64,000 nucleotides of DNA, taken from assembly GCA_009809945.1 (NCBI GenBank), contig WTPW01000323.1, positions 113,622 to 177,621 of the forward strand, in the 5' to 3' direction. Below the pieces are notes generated by a model. It saw only the letters and a list, made by a program, of their open reading frames with translations, did no database searches and had not been told where the DNA came from. Below, one piece after another: positions 1 through 12,235 of this stretch (positions within the stretch are counted from its first letter, which is position 1; each line of letters starts with the position of its first letter). This DNA is from Gigaspora margarita. Lineage: Eukaryota > Glomeromycota > Glomeromycetes > Diversisporales > Gigasporaceae. The position numbers and the translations under genes were made by a program.

Positions 1-160
1 AAATTATTTTTCCTTGGGTTATCTGTACATTTCCGCTATAAGTAATTTACATAGTGATTTGCATCACGTTACACTATGATCATTCTTCAGTTGACTGGCG
101 GATCATCAATTAAGTTACTAGAATTATTTAATATACTGTATAAACTTATTAATTTTAATG

Positions 161-1880
161 TTAAATTTTACCTGTATTAGTATTAAAACATTCACTTGTA
201 CTGACATTCAAACTTTCATTCGTATTATCGCTAGAACCTTCTTCCGTATTAGTGCTAGAACCTCCTGCCGTATTAGTGCTAGAACCTCCTGCCGTATTAG
301 TGCTAGAACCTTCACTAATTTCATCTTGAATATATATATAATTGCGCAAATTCATTTGTGGTCCAAGTTGATCATAGTCGAAAATTAGATGGTCTTTTTT
401 TCCATCCCGTGAATTAGAAATACCACAGCACTTAAAAGATTTATGAATAAGAGCAGGATCTATATTGTTCCATGCATCTAATACCCATTGAGCAACTAAT
501 TGTATGCGGGATGTTGAATACAACCTTTTTTGTTAAAAGTATGAATTTCACTGGCCATCCAATCATTATAGTAATTTCGCACCTATATTAAATAAATAAA
601 TAAAAATAAATATATTAGTAATATATTTATTTATAATAATTTGTACATATATCTCATGTTATTTTTCTTAATTTTGCTTCTGCCTTATAATTACCATCCT
701 TTGAACAATTATTATATGGCAGGGTGAAACCTGAGTTTGTAAAATAGATCATCGAATGAGGGTAAATCTGCTTTTATTATAATAATATAATAAAAAACAT
801 AATAAACCGTGGAGTTTACCCTAACCCGATCTAGTGGAATTCACTCTTACCCTTGCTTTAAATAATTTGTTAATAGCAACATCCAATGGTTGAACTTTGA
901 GGTTAAACCTAACGGAATTACAGCTAAATTTGTATTTTTTCAGAGAACCGATGTTTAACAATATCTGTAATATGACCAGCAAATGAATCTAAAACTAAAA
1001 GTGAACATGGGTCTACAGATCTTGATCGCAAATTCCACACATTTTCAATCTACCATAATATCTCATCTTTATTCATCCATCCTTTAGAATTTGTACGCAC
1101 AAAAACTCTAGCAGGAAATACTTGACATGGAACATTAACTAATTTAAAGATAATAACTGGAAGCAATTTGGTTCCATTGGCTAAACAAGTAAGTACAACA
1201 GTAAAACATGATTTTTCATGTCCACAGGTCCAAATTGAAACTGTATTTGCATCACAATTATCAATTGTAGTATTATTTGGAAGATCGAATGATAATGGAG
1301 TTTCGTCTATGTTACCCATTAAAGAAAGAGGATAATTATATTGAATTCGATGATACAGTACAAAGCTTAAAAACTCTTGTTGTTGCAATTGCAGATCTTC
1401 AGGGAGTTTTTGTGCTACAGATGTTTGACGCTGATTACTTAATTTGTAATGAGTCATAAAGCCATCAACCCACTTATTGCTAAATTTACCTTTTGTAATA
1501 CCAGGATAATAAATAATATAGGGTGTTTTTGAGATAACTTTTTGGACTTAATTTGTATTATAGCACGAGTCACAGGTTTTAGCTTACTGCATAATTCTTG
1601 TACCCAACTAAAAATTGCTTTCTCTAACTCAGAATATTTAGGTGGTTTTCTCTTATTTATTCGTTTGATATGAGATGCGACATTCATTAACTCTTTTTTT
1701 TTTACACCAATCTCTTACTTGTTTTGGTTCAATATTAAATTTGGTAGCTGTTGCTCAAACATTCTGACTTGGGTGCTTTTCAAGGTATGTAACAATAGCA
1801 AGATTTTCATATGCATTCCATTGTCATCTACTTTTATTTGTTGCTCTTGCGTGTTCACAATTTTTATTTCCATGAACACG
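161..1880 (-). pseudogene. pogo/Tigger-type DDE transposase (CENP-B-like), degraded
   Basis: Read from about 1880 down to 161, this is a broken transposase of the pogo/CENP-B group, which cuts and pastes DNA transposons. An N-terminal helix-turn-helix region is visible at about 1700-1830 (YLEKHPSQNV, then FNIEPKQVRDW), with an in-frame stop between those two pieces. A CENP-B-type second HTH follows at 1454-1687. The DDE_1 core starts at 1457-1050, with the first catalytic Asp in GNIDETP near 1308; the second Asp is in LLVLDSF near 1003 and the third in QPLDVAIN near 880. The C-terminal tail (WVLDAWNNIDPALIHKSFKCCG) is at 161-523. At least three frame breaks and several stops separate these pieces. 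All three catalytic positions survive although the frame is lost, which suggests fairly recent inactivation. Family assignment rests on motif order; the outer TIRs were not located. Confidence 0.85.
221..316. repeat. 24-bp coding tandem repeat in the transposase tail
   Basis: Four near-identical 24-bp units (CGTATTAGTGCTAGAACCTC plus four more bases) lie head to tail. On the minus strand they encode an 8-residue unit, GSSTNTAG, just before the pseudogene's stop. The period is a multiple of three, so the frame was kept while the array grew. Confidence 0.85.
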
Positions 1881-1960
1881 TATCATTGTAACTTTAAAAG
1901 GTTAACAAGTAAAAAAAAAATTGATTTCTTTTTAAACCATGATTTTTTCTGCCTATTATG

Positions 1961-2068
1961 CATTTATGATATAATTTATAACATAGTCATAGTATATAAA
2001 TATATTAATTATTTTAATTACGATTGGTAAATCATATACTGTGGCTATGCTATAAATTATATCACGAT
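1961..2068. repeat. Inverted repeat, about 35-bp arms
   Basis: The arm at 1961-1996 (TGATATAATTTATAACATAG) is mirrored at 2033-2068 (CTATGCTATAAATTATATCA) around a roughly 36-bp AT loop, with a few mismatches. It lies just upstream of the pogo relic's N-terminus, so it may be a small MITE or part of that element's end. Confidence 0.7.
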
Positions 2069-2998
2069 GCCATCCTGTATAATTTTATAATAACCATGTA
2101 AAGGACCCCCGCTATAGTATCCCCATTACAAAATACCCCCATACTTGTATATCCCCCCTGTAAATATACCCAGATGGGTATTATTTAATTAATTTAGTGG
2201 TTGATTAAAAAATACTCAGGTACTGTAGTCAGTGCCATACAGTACCGATCAAAAAAAAAATAATATATTAAAATCTTAATCATATATTAGATTCTTAATA
2301 ATAACTTATTTTGGAAAACAAATAATTCTTTACTCTTAAAAAACAAAATCATCAAGAACCTCTGCTTCATCCAGTTGTTTGCTAACGGCCATCTTTGATC
2401 ACTTTTAGTGATCTCTCATGTACTGATGCGCTTGCTTATGTACATGTGATCTGAGTGTTTTGTATAGTGGTCAATAATTCCTTTGTAATATAATTAGTTT
2501 TAAAAATTGCACCCTAAGATCATTAATTTCATTAGCATTTAAATTTAAGTTATATTTCATCTGAATAACCAGAACTGTTAGCGCATTTATACTATTAATC
2601 AAGTTTTATTGATATTTATTGTGGTAGGACGCTTTTTTGGATCTTTATTAACGCATCACTTCATCAATTTGACATCCAGAGCTCCAAAAGTGAATTCTAA
2701 TCTCGATCTCTTGCAATCTTTACTGTAGGTAGTATTTAAATTTTATTTCTCAGTATTCTCAAAGAAAAGTTTTTTACAAACTTTAATAATCAAAATAAAG
2801 TTCTCTTATTTTGAGAACATTTTGCATAAATAAAATGTTCTCAAAAATATTGTTACTATTAAATAATTAAACCACTACACCTTTTTTTTTTGCTACTATA
2901 ATCGGGTTTAAACTATTTAATAAAATTGTAAGCAGCACTTTCAAATTTTCAATGGTACTTTAAACTGGTTGTCACTTAATTCCCTGAAAACTATTTAC
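2069..2998. other. AT-rich stretch without a gene
   Basis: No supportable ORF or RNA gene. At 2104-2170 there is a run of short C4-C6 tracts spaced by AT sequence, which stands out from the surrounding composition. The rest is homopolymer-rich AT sequence. Confidence 0.6.
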
Positions 2999-4720
2999 CT
3001 GCCAACTTGTTTCCTCGATACTATAATGCTGACAAGTTATTTTATCTATAGCACATTTTTTTGATAAGACATATATTCGACATTACATGTTTCTATCCTT
3101 TTAGAAAGGCATCCCCTGGCAATTTTGTCACAATTGATGATCAAAACATGATTATATCAATATTTGTTGATTGAAAAATAAAAATTCAATATAAAGATAT
3201 ATCATGAAAAAATTTATCAAACAATTTATTGTCAGCGAAGCTTTATTTCATTATATATTTTAAGCAGTAATTCTATTTATTATTTCGTCATTACCCTTTT
3301 TATTAGACACACTTACAACCTTAGTCCATATTAAATTAAACAGACAATTAACTTCTATAAAATTAATTTATACACAAGATACAGTCAAAGAATTAAATAA
3401 AATCAAAGTTTGTATTCTTAATAGCAAAATGTTATATTCTTGATAAGTATTTTAAAGTGTGCAAATAAATTACCTGGACAATGATTGATTCAAGAAAACC
3501 AACAGACTATTGATTCAAGCAAACCAACCAAATGAAAGTCTAACTATAAGCCACTAGTAGAACTTAAATCTATTATAAACATTTTTGAGATTATTGAAAC
3601 TAAAGTATTGTTAAATATTGTTGTGTATAAATACGAGAACAATAGTAAAACCTATTCTTATATACTTTTAAGATCATCGTCGTGTACTGCAAATAATATT
3701 GTGTTTATATATTGTCTACCTATTAGAATTCAGGATCCGAATGGGATCCAAAAAACTGAGATCTTGTTGTGTATAATATAAAATTTCTAAGTGTAATATG
3801 TTTTATATAAAAGTTATGTTTTTTTATGAAGCACTAAATTTTAATAGCAGATAGTAAATTAAATAAATCAGCCAATCAGCATGAGATCTGCAATAATCAC
3901 ATCAGGAATCAATCTGCTCATATGTTAGGATTAGCCTTATTTTGAGTTAGTATTGGTTAGAATTATATGTCAGAAAAATAATTGTCGAAGAAATAACTTG
4001 TCTAAGAAAAGGATTGTCAAAACATGTATATGTCTTATCAAAAAAAAAGTGATATAGTTGAATAGCGTGTCGCATTGGGGTGCGCAGTATACTTTGTAAA
4101 TCAAAATTATGTGTAGATTCCTTATTTTTTAAATAATCGATGATTTTAGTGATTATTAATAGATGAACTACTTAATATATTTTTTATATATAAAATTGTA
4201 CTTTACTTCTTTAGATGCATGGATTGTTTATCTTTTCTTATCAGGAAACTTTTACAACTAAGCGATTCTTATACGTAGTTTTTACAAAGTTACGAGATTT
4301 TTTTTTCGCCATTTATTGGAAACTACTTTTTTCTGTCTCTTTTTAAATGTACAATTTTTAATTAAATTAATCGAACAAAATTGAATAAACTGGTAATTCT
4401 TTCAGCTAAAATATAAATTTTGTTTGTAACTTGTTCTTTGGAACTTAATATTTACCTTTACAAAATTTGGATTCGAAAAAATTAATTTTAAAGGCTTTGT
4501 ATCTAAATAAAGTTTTGAACTTGCGTATTAAAGAATAAATACTGGTTCTAATTAAAGAATACAAATATCTTGTAAAATACATATTCGATATTCTGTTACA
4601 CAACATTTCAAAAAAAATTCTTCAATAATAATTTTATATGATACCACGTATAGTTTTGATATACATAGTATACCGCGCACCCCAGTATCGTATTACGGTG
4701 TTGGGGAAACAAGTTGGCAG
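2999..4720. mobile_element. 1.7-kb non-coding element with perfect 16-bp TIRs
   Basis: The ends are perfect inverted repeats: CTGCCAACTTGTTTCC at 2999-3014 and its reverse complement at 4705-4720. Inside are two further inverted pairs. One runs from 3045-3110 to 3990-4057 and shares GATAAGACATAT. The other runs from 4065-4113 to 4646-4700 and shares GGGGTGCGC(A/G)GTATAC. No transposase ORF is present and no clear target duplication is visible, so it is best read as an old non-autonomous DNA transposon. The short minus-strand ORF at 4608-4805 lies mostly in the right inverted arm and is not credible. Confidence 0.6.
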
Positions 4721-5539
4721 ATAAATAAATATTGAATTGACCTAGTAGATCTTTGAGATATATATATTTTATTTTTTGTAATATATTTTTTTTACAAATT
4801 TGCAAGAAAAAACTGATAGCTACAAAAAGTAAAATATGTATATCTAATGATCTATTAGGCCAATTTTAGGATTTCAAATACTTTTGAATTAGCAAATTCT
4901 CATCTACAACTTTATTTAAAAGCCAAGATAGGTTTATATAATAAAAACATTTTAATATTCTATATAATGAGAACATTAAAAAATTTTGAGAACATTAATA
5001 TTTTAAATTTAGCTCATCTGAGAACATAATCTTTGAATCTGAATTTTAGATACTGACTATAAGTTCAATATCAATACTGTAATCATAAAAAGTCTCAGTC
5101 CAGTTTATATTCTGCCATGATGACTCTTAAGTTGTGAATATCCACGATTTTTTGACCTTTTAAAGCCTTTGAAGCAATATAGTACATGAATCATTCTCAT
5201 TATAGATGCCATTTTCTTGAAACTGTCTCATTCAGCTTTAATTAAATATTTTTCTTTAAAGGCTTCTTTTTTATCTCCTTTTCTCACACATTGCAAAATA
5301 CTTCTATGAAAATCCACATGAATATATCCTGCAGCATGAAGGTCTTGTAAATCAAATGATATAAAAGTGTTCTTAATTTATCCGCCAAGTAACATCTTAT
5401 TAGTGTACTGACTTATCATCTTCATTCATTTTATTAATTGAGCCAATCTGTATATATTAATACTATTTTTTGAACTATTTGATAACTAGAATACTAAACG
5501 TAGTAAAGTTCTTGTACTAAAATAAATAAGTAAATAAAA
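4721..5539. other. AT-rich stretch without a gene
   Basis: No ORF, RNA gene or clear repeat recognised. Confidence 0.5.
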
Positions 5540-5852
5540 ACCATAAATCACTGAAAATAAGCATACTTTTCCAATATGTAGGTGTGCTTATTTTTAGATA
5601 AAAATTTTGAATGATCTTCACCGAAAATTTCTGATCACATATACTATATTTTGATTATAATCAATCTGGAAATAACAAGTAATTAATGGCTATACAGAGC
5701 AAAGTGATAATTATAATTAAAAGTAGTTGTAGCATATAATTGGGCTTTAGTGTCAATAGCAACTTGGTACTTACCCTGATCATGATTGTATATCGATAAA
5801 CAAATAATTATCATTAAGTGAATTAGTTAGTAATTTATATAATAATTTTTGT

Positions 5853-7199
5853 CTTTTCAAAATAACCTACTGTTCGATGATGATTTACAAGAAATTTTAC
5901 TATGCTAACAAAAAGAATTTTATAACTAGACTTGTAGCACATATCATAGACTAATAGAATCTCAAATTTTATAAAAAAGTATTAAAAACTCGTGAAGATA
6001 TTAATATTTTTGTAAATTCGGATGCATACTTTTTCGCAAGTTTTCGCCTAAACTTCAAATGCATTCTGAAGCACTTTCTCAAAATGAAACCTCCAAAACG
6101 TGACTAAGTAAGTTAATATAATAGGTATTTGAAAGTCTTCAGTTAAAATTTCATCAAAAACAGATTAATATTGACAAAGTTATGATGATTTTTCAATTTG
6201 CTTCCAGATTCGGAATTTTCTAAAATTTATAATTTTGATGAAAACACAAAAAATTCCATCACAGGCTAGATTTTTACAAGTTCAAATGAAACAAGTTACT
6301 GCGCACTAAGTAAACTTTTAGAGCATATTATTGACTAATAGAATCTCAAACTTTATAAAAAAAAGTTGAAAACTTGTGGAGATATTAACGTTTTTGTAAA
6401 TTCGGACGTTATACGTTTTTGCAAACAATTTTGGCACGTAATATACGTTTTTAAAAATAGAAAAAATCTTCCATCAAAGTTTTCTCTACGAGTTCTTGAC
6501 CAAATTCGATGAAAATTTTTTTATTTTAATTCTACAAATATATAGAATTCAAATAAAAAAATTTTCATCGAATTTGGTCAAGAACTCGTAGAGAAATCTT
6601 TAATAAAAGATTTTTTCTATTTCCAAAAACGTATATCACATGCCAAAATTGTTTGCAAAAACGTATGACGTCTAAATTTACAAAAACGTTAATATCTTCA
6701 CGTGTTTTCAACATTTTTTCATAAAATTGAGATTTTATTAGTCAATAATATGCAGTAACTTGTTTTATTTGAACTTGTAAAAATCTAGCCTGTGATGGAA
6801 TTTTTCTGTTTTCATCAAAATTGTAAATTTTAGAAAATCCTGAATCTGGAAGCAAATTGAAAAATCATCATAACTTTGTCAATATTAATCTGTTTTTGAT
6901 GAAATTTTAACTGAAGACTTTCAAATACCTTTCTATTAACTTACTTAGTCACCTTTTGGAGGTTTCATTTTGAGAAAGTGCTTCAGAATGCATTTGAAGT
7001 TTAGACGAAAACTTGCGAAAAAGTATGCATCTGAATTTACAAAAACATTAATATCTTCACAAGTTTTCAATACTTTTTTATAAAATTTGAGATTCTATTA
7101 GTCTATGATATGCGCTACAAGTCTTGTTATAAATTTTTTTTTAGTTAGCATAGTAAAATTTCTTGTAAATCATCGCCGAATAGTGGATTATTTTGAAAA
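5853..7199. repeat. 1.35-kb near-perfect palindrome (foldback), two arms of about 670 bp
   Basis: Sequence read forward from 5853 is mirrored by sequence read backward from 7199. For example, CTATGATATGTGCTACAAGTC on one arm pairs with its counterpart near 7110, and the block around 6240-6300 pairs with 6760-6830. The centre is near 6535, in an AT stretch beginning AATTCTACAAATATATAGAATT. Each arm also contains an internal direct repeat of about 90 bp (5938-6028 against 6325-6412). Arm divergence is low (scattered substitutions and single indels). No ORF lies inside. Confidence 0.9.
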
Positions 7200-7254
7200 A
7201 AACAAAAAAAAACATTACAAAGAAGCTGAATTGAACTTGTTTACAGGAACTTTC

Positions 7255-7395
7255 ATCAAAGTTATCTCCACGAGTTCTTGACCAAATTTGATGAAAATTT
7301 TTTTATTTTAATTCTACGAATCCATAGAATTCAAATAAAAAAATTTTTATTAAATTTGATCAAGAAATCATAGAGATAATATTAATAAAAGTTTT
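7255..7395. repeat. Second copy of the palindrome centre
   Basis: About 140 bp carrying ACGAGTTCTTGACCAAATTT and its mirror around GAATTC. It is clearly homologous to the centre of the palindrome at 5853-7199 (around 6480-6600) but lacks the outer arms. It lies about 60 bp outside the right arm. Confidence 0.8.
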
Positions 7396-8167
7396 CAAAA
7401 GTTAAAATATTTATGTACTATGGCATGAATAGCAAAAATCCATGATGCGAGTAAAAATTACAATTTTTTTTAAAACACCTGAACCTAAGAGCACTATCTA
7501 ACTGTAATAATCTAGTTTTTAGCAAATTACTATAAAAACTTAATGTAATAATTGAATTTTTAGCAAATTTACATGATTTTAGAGGTAGCAAAAGCTTAAA
7601 ATTCGTACAGATCAGTTATGACCTATATGAGAGATATCCAGGGTCTTTTATAAACAAAAGATCAAATCTGATCTTGTAATACAGAGCTTGTAGATTAATT
7701 TCGAATATAATATATTATTTCGAATATTAGTCCAAGTAGATTGCATGAAAATTTTAAGGTTTGATTTTAATATTAAATTATGTAGATCATAGCTAATTTT
7801 GGGGTACGTCTAAAGCCGTGTGCGGTCATATGTTTTTGACTTTTTGATTAGGACTAGGGTAAGGGTTAGTCTTGGGTCAGAGTTAGAGTGTTCTATATAG
7901 TAAAATTGCCTTTCTGACATTTTTTGTTAATGCCCCAAGGTAGGTTTAGATGCTCGTTTCTTGTATCTTTGACGCTTTTCACTTTTTTTTCCCTTTATTT
8001 TCTTCGTCGGGCTGATCTGTGTCGATCAAAACAAACAATTTTATTGGCTATATGTCACGTAATGCACACGGATTAGATGACCCCTAATTTTGGTTAGAGG
8101 TGCTTATTTTCGAAGATTTACAATTATTATAGGGTGTGCTTATTTTCAAGGTGTGCTTATTTTTGGC

Positions 8168-8372
8168 AATTTACGGTAAATAAAATAATAAAAAGTAAAT
8201 AAATAAAATAATAAAAAGTAAATAAATAAAATAATAAAAAGTAAATAAATAAGTAATAAATAATAAAATATAAAATATAAATAGATAAATAATAAAAAAA
8301 TAAACAAATAAATAATAAAAACAAATAATAATAAAAATAAAATAATAAAAATAATAAAAATAATTACCTCAG
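8168..8372. repeat. A-rich simple repeat
   Basis: Irregular TAAA/AATA microsatellite. An approximately 26-bp unit (TAAATAAAATAATAAAAAGT and extension) is repeated three times at its left, decaying into AATAAA runs. Confidence 0.9.
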
Positions 8373-8382
8373 TATGTGTTAT

Positions 8383-8607
8383 ATCTATGAAAAAAGTTTT
8401 ACAGAATTTAAATAAATTATAAGAATATTTAGTATAATTCTTTGTTATTTATGGGATGTGCATAAAAAATAGAACCATTTCTTTATAGATTTCATATCAT
8501 TTTCCAAGGTATATTCCATATATAAAATATAGAATTTTCAGTGAATTCTGTAGAATTATACTAAATATTTCGTACAATCCATTTAAATTCAGTAAAACCT
8601 ATTTTTA
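8383..8607. repeat. Inverted repeat with about 58-bp arms
   Basis: 8383-8441 (TTTTACAGAATTTAAATAAA, then AATATTTAGTATAATTCT) is mirrored at 8549-8607 (AGAATTATACTAAATATTTC, then TTTAAATTCAGTAAAAC). The spacer is about 107 bp. No ORF; MITE-like. Confidence 0.75.
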
Positions 8608-8609
8608 TA

Positions 8610-9970
8610 GGAATATATTTGTTAACAATAAACCATGATTAGAATAATTTATTTTTAAGATTTCCGTGAAGATAGTTAATGTTTTAAGCACAATGATGCA
8701 ATATGATATACATATTGCTTTATTAAAAGAAATACTATATTTTATGTGAGAATTTCATTTATTACAGAAACCAGCTTTTTCCAGAAATTATACACTGCCC
8801 TATACAGCCAATTTTGACTAAGTTTAAATGTGTTATTTTTAGCGCAAAGCCTGCTAGCCTCAAAAGATTATCACTAAATCATAGTTATCTGATTGATTAA
8901 AATAAGGAAAAAATAAATATATAATCTATAGTATGTACATACATGGGTACATACACTGTACTTACTGCAGTACTGTACATATAATAATACTGTACATATA
9001 ATAGTGCATCGATAAATGTCAAAAAGCACAATTAATATTAAAATCGTATTCAATTGCACAAAAATTATACAGAATCTCTACACATGTAACCACGATAATG
9101 GAGATAATATCAAAAACTATCTTAACATATCGATACTCTGTTGTGCAAAGTAAATTAATAAAATCTTAAGATTATAAGGTTAATTAGAAACCTGCACTAA
9201 TATTAACTAACAAAACAAGATGGAATTCAACATACTTAATGAACACGATGATTATTAAAAAGTTATTTAGATAAGAAATTACAGGTTAAAAACAAAACCA
9301 AATAATGTAAATATTTTAATCTTATGATATTTTTAAGTATAATGATTTATAATATTATTCTTACTTTTGATAACTAAAACTTCAAACAAATGAAAATAAT
9401 ATAGAAAAAATGTTAAGATTACAAGAGATTTTCTTATAATACAAGGCACAAATGTTCCTTGTGATCAAGTATTTTAAATGAACAAGAAATATTAAATTAC
9501 AGAAGAAATATTGAAAATTACTTAAAAAATTTACAAAACAGAATATCTGCTTAAATTTGAGTGATTACAAAAATAGCAAAAAAAAACTAAACATTCTATT
9601 AATCCAGAAAAATAAATATTTTATTTATAATAACCCAATTGGAGCAACAAAAATAATTCTTTTACATTTATTAGTAATATTTATAGCAAACAAATTTTAA
9701 TTTATATAAGATTTTGACATTTGTATAATTTTGAGCAATAAATATTTTTTATCCGACATGTCCTATGTGCGTACTGGACATTTTTCGTATATATTATTCG
9801 ATCAATTATAATCATTTGATAACTTAATTTTTGATCACTTCATATTTATAATACTCAAATTTTGATCACTTTATTGAAGGCTTGATTTTTGCAGAGTTAA
9901 GTACTTATTAATTTGCAGTTAATAATAAAAACAGTTACATTTAAAAATCTAATTAATTTTTAGATTTATT
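8610..9970. other. AT-rich stretch without a gene
   Basis: No supported gene. A minus-strand frame of 61 codons at 8874-9059 is composition-driven. At 8934-9005 TACTGTACATATAATA occurs twice next to a small GTAC-rich palindrome; I see nothing else. Confidence 0.5.
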
Positions 9971-9971
9971 T

Positions 9972-10420
9972 TTAGATCATAACTTTGTGAAAATGCGCCA
10001 GGAGGAAGTTGAATAATAATATTATTAACTGCAGACAAAGGTTTTCACCATTTTCTATAAGAAGCCAACAATAGTGAATTAGAAGATAAGGAGGTTTGAA
10101 AGGTGCCATTACAAAAGAATAAGGGTGAGCTTGGATATGAAATTTTAATTTTGAAGGTTTTGAAGTTCTAGCTTTATTTGTATTTTGAATTTGAGATGGA
10201 ACTTGAATTGCTGTAGAAACTTCATTTGCTTGTGCTGTAGGAATTTCAGTTGTAAAAGATTCAGACTCTTGTGCTGTAGAAACTTCAATTGCATATGTTG
10301 TAGAAATTTTAGTTGCTTGTGCTGTAAAAACTTGGTTTGATTTTGCTTCATGAATTTGAATCACTTATGCTTCAGGAATTTGAATCGCTTGGGTTTCAGG
10401 AATTTCGATTTCATAATCTA
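9972..10420 (-). pseudogene. Thr/Ala/Gln-rich repetitive ORF, possibly the Crypton protein's tail
   Basis: A minus-strand frame of 130 codons begins at 10364 and continues upstream past one stop codon to about 10420 (IEIPETQAIQIPEA). It consists of an imperfect short repeat of the type STAQANEVSTAQE, followed by a hydrophobic end. The 15-21 bp periodicity (GCTGTAGAAACTTCAATTGC-like) suggests a degenerate coding minisatellite. It lies downstream of, and on the same strand as, the Crypton-type recombinase remnant, so it could be a C-terminal extension of that protein. I do not recognise the sequence itself. Confidence 0.35.
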
Positions 10421-10562
10421 AAAAAAAAATACAAAATGTATAAATAAGAGTTAATTGTTAAAATTGTAATAATAAAAAGCATTGGATCTAAAGTATTATA
10501 AACTGTATTAAAATACATATTTACCTTGTTTTTATTATTAGCATTTTCTCCCAAAATACCTT

Positions 10563-10728
10563 CAGAATAAGGGGAGTAACAAAAATCAGGTGATTTTTTA
10601 GGGGGAAAGGGGGATAAAAAATAGTGAAATTATATATAGAAACCTGACCAAATCTATATTAAAAAGGGGGGAGGGGAGTAGGCCTCTAATAAAAAATAAT
10701 CAGGTGATTAATAACATGGCCCTAATCA
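10563..10728 (+). mobile_element. 165-bp MITE, copy 1
   Basis: Homologous to 21544-21699 in reverse orientation. Shared landmarks are GGGGAGT, ATCAGGTGAT, a G-rich block, AATCTATATTAA, AGGCCTCTAATAAAAAATAA and a second ATCAGGTGAT. The self-complementary decamer ATC(A/C)(G/C)(G/C)TGAT near both ends gives it sub-terminal symmetry. It sits between the recombinase C-terminal piece and the repetitive ORF. Confidence 0.75.
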
Positions 10729-10729
10729 T

Positions 10730-12235
10730 ACTCCTAAATCTAATTCATTAGATGAAAAAGGAATTAATATTGCAGTATTAAAAATATGTTGATCATTACT
10801 AAGTTTGCAATAATCTGCAAGGCTTTCACGTGATCAATGCCCTGAGAATGTTTGTAAATTAGAATCTGAAAGTCCATTATTTTTTAATAATTGAATTGCA
10901 GTATGATGGCATGAATGGTTTGTAATTTTTTGTCCATTACTGAGATTAATGCCTGTATGCGTTGCAATATCATTCATCATTTTTCTCAACTTTTTATAGC
11001 CCATAGAAGTATCTTTGTACCAGCGCCCTTTTGAAGATCTTTAACGATAATAGTTAAATTAATTATCAAAATAAATATAATTTTATATATTGTATTACAT
11101 TAACAAATATACAAACCTTTTTTACCTTTATAGATTTCACAAAAAAAGAATCTACCGTATGTTTCCGAAAATAAGCTACCCTTTTTGGCCAAAAAGTTAC
11201 ACAAAAAAATGTGGGGGTAGCTTATTTTCAGATTGTTAAATTTTTTGAAAAATTGAAAAACGTACTAATAAAAAGTTGTCCGAATGCTATGAAATTTTTA
11301 TAGTAGGTGTATTTCGTTATTCCAAATAACTTTACTTAATCATACTTTTGAAGCTTACTTAGTAAAAAAAAAAGGTTATATGTAGCGACTGTTAACGATT
11401 TCTTTAAAAATTTTTCTGAAAATCTGGGGGGTAGCTTCTTTTGGAGGTAGCTTATTTTCAGAAACATACAGTGCTAATACCGAATCAGATACTTTTGTCA
11501 AATAGAAGAGAATATCAGTTACTGGTATGTATTCATTGTTAGATAAGTCTGGTAGAATAGGAATACGCTGTGAACTTGTTTTTCTGTGCTTATATCGAAA
11601 AAAGACACCTCCTTGGTTATTTTTCTCTTTATGTAATACAAGCTCCAAACCTCCATCATGACAATGCTCAAGATCATTTTTGCAAATTCTATATGTATCA
11701 CTACTTTGTAGTTCACACAATAAGCATAGCCAAAAGAAGACCCTACATAAAAGTGATTTACTTGTATCAACATTCATATAAGAATGGTCAAGTATTTGCT
11801 TAATTTCTGTTGATAACAACCTGTCTGATTTTTTTGTATTGCCTAATTCTTTATTTTGTAAAGTACGCATTTTCTCATCTAAGGTTTGAAGAGCACAGGG
11901 AAATCTGTATCGATCAAAGATCTTTATTGGTTGAAGAACACTATTTTCTCTGGGATATTGGTTGATTGCGCTATAGCAATTGTAGACTGATTCAACTTTG
12001 TAATCAGAACATTCTCTTTTTTTAACTATATTATAAACTGACAAAGATAGGTTTCAAGTTCTTCAAAAGAATTGATCAATTCAATAGATATGGATATTCT
12101 ATAACTTTTATTGAACTGGTCTATGGCATGAAGCCAAAGAGAGGTATTTCGTTCAGTGTTTAAAACAAGCAATGCATTTTGTAATTTGACAATTTCTTCT
12201 TGGGTAGGAAGTTGTGAAGCTTGCACAGAACTCAT
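10730..12235 (-). pseudogene. Crypton-type tyrosine recombinase, inactivated
   Basis: Read from a Met at 12235 (MSSVQASQLPTQ). The N-terminal part contains NTERNTSLWLHAIDQFN and runs to FEELETYLCQF. A single frameshift near 12035 leads into the frame ending at 11376, with VKKRECSDYKVESVYNCYSA, a core-binding-like segment, and LLCRVFFWLCLLCELQSSD. A MITE (11155-11471) interrupts the catalytic domain. The domain resumes at about 11040-10730 with RWYKDTSMGYKKL, ITNHSCHHTAIQLL and FSGH-stop-SRESLADYCK. In tyrosine recombinases the catalytic set is R...HxxR...H/W...Y. Here the first Arg position reads LQ and the HxxR Arg reads His (HSCH), while the GH and the Tyr remain. The protein would therefore be dead even without the stop, frameshift and insertion. 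A short GT-AG-like interval at about 11045-11120 may be an intron. Confidence 0.8.
11155..11471. mobile_element. Tc1/mariner-like MITE inside the recombinase
   Basis: The left end CCGTATGTTTCCGAAAATAA follows a TA. The right end, reverse complemented, is CTGTATGTTTCTGAAAATAA, followed by TG where a second TA is expected. The ends are inverted, about 27 bp, with two mismatches. It splits the catalytic domain of the Crypton-type protein, whose reading continues on both sides. The interior is non-coding. Confidence 0.8.

Larger units (their letters stand above)
5540..8173. mobile_element. Possible Tc1/mariner-ended composite element holding a giant palindrome
   Basis: The left edge reads ACCATAAATCACTGAAAATA followed by AGC. 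The right edge, reverse complemented, reads CCGTAAATTGCCAAAAATAA followed by GC. These resemble the ends of the MITEs at 11155-11471 and 15542-15758 in this window. Several extra copies of GTGCTTATTTT near each edge (5580-5600, 8098-8165) blur the exact boundary. The interior contains the palindrome at 5853-7199 and no transposase. The stretch 7200-8100 is otherwise non-coding, with one slightly GC-richer patch (7800-8060). Confidence 0.45.

Noticed and set aside
8874..9059. Minus-strand small ORF with hydrophobic Tyr/Cys-rich sequence
   Set aside because: AT and GTACATA repeat composition explains it; no support for coding.
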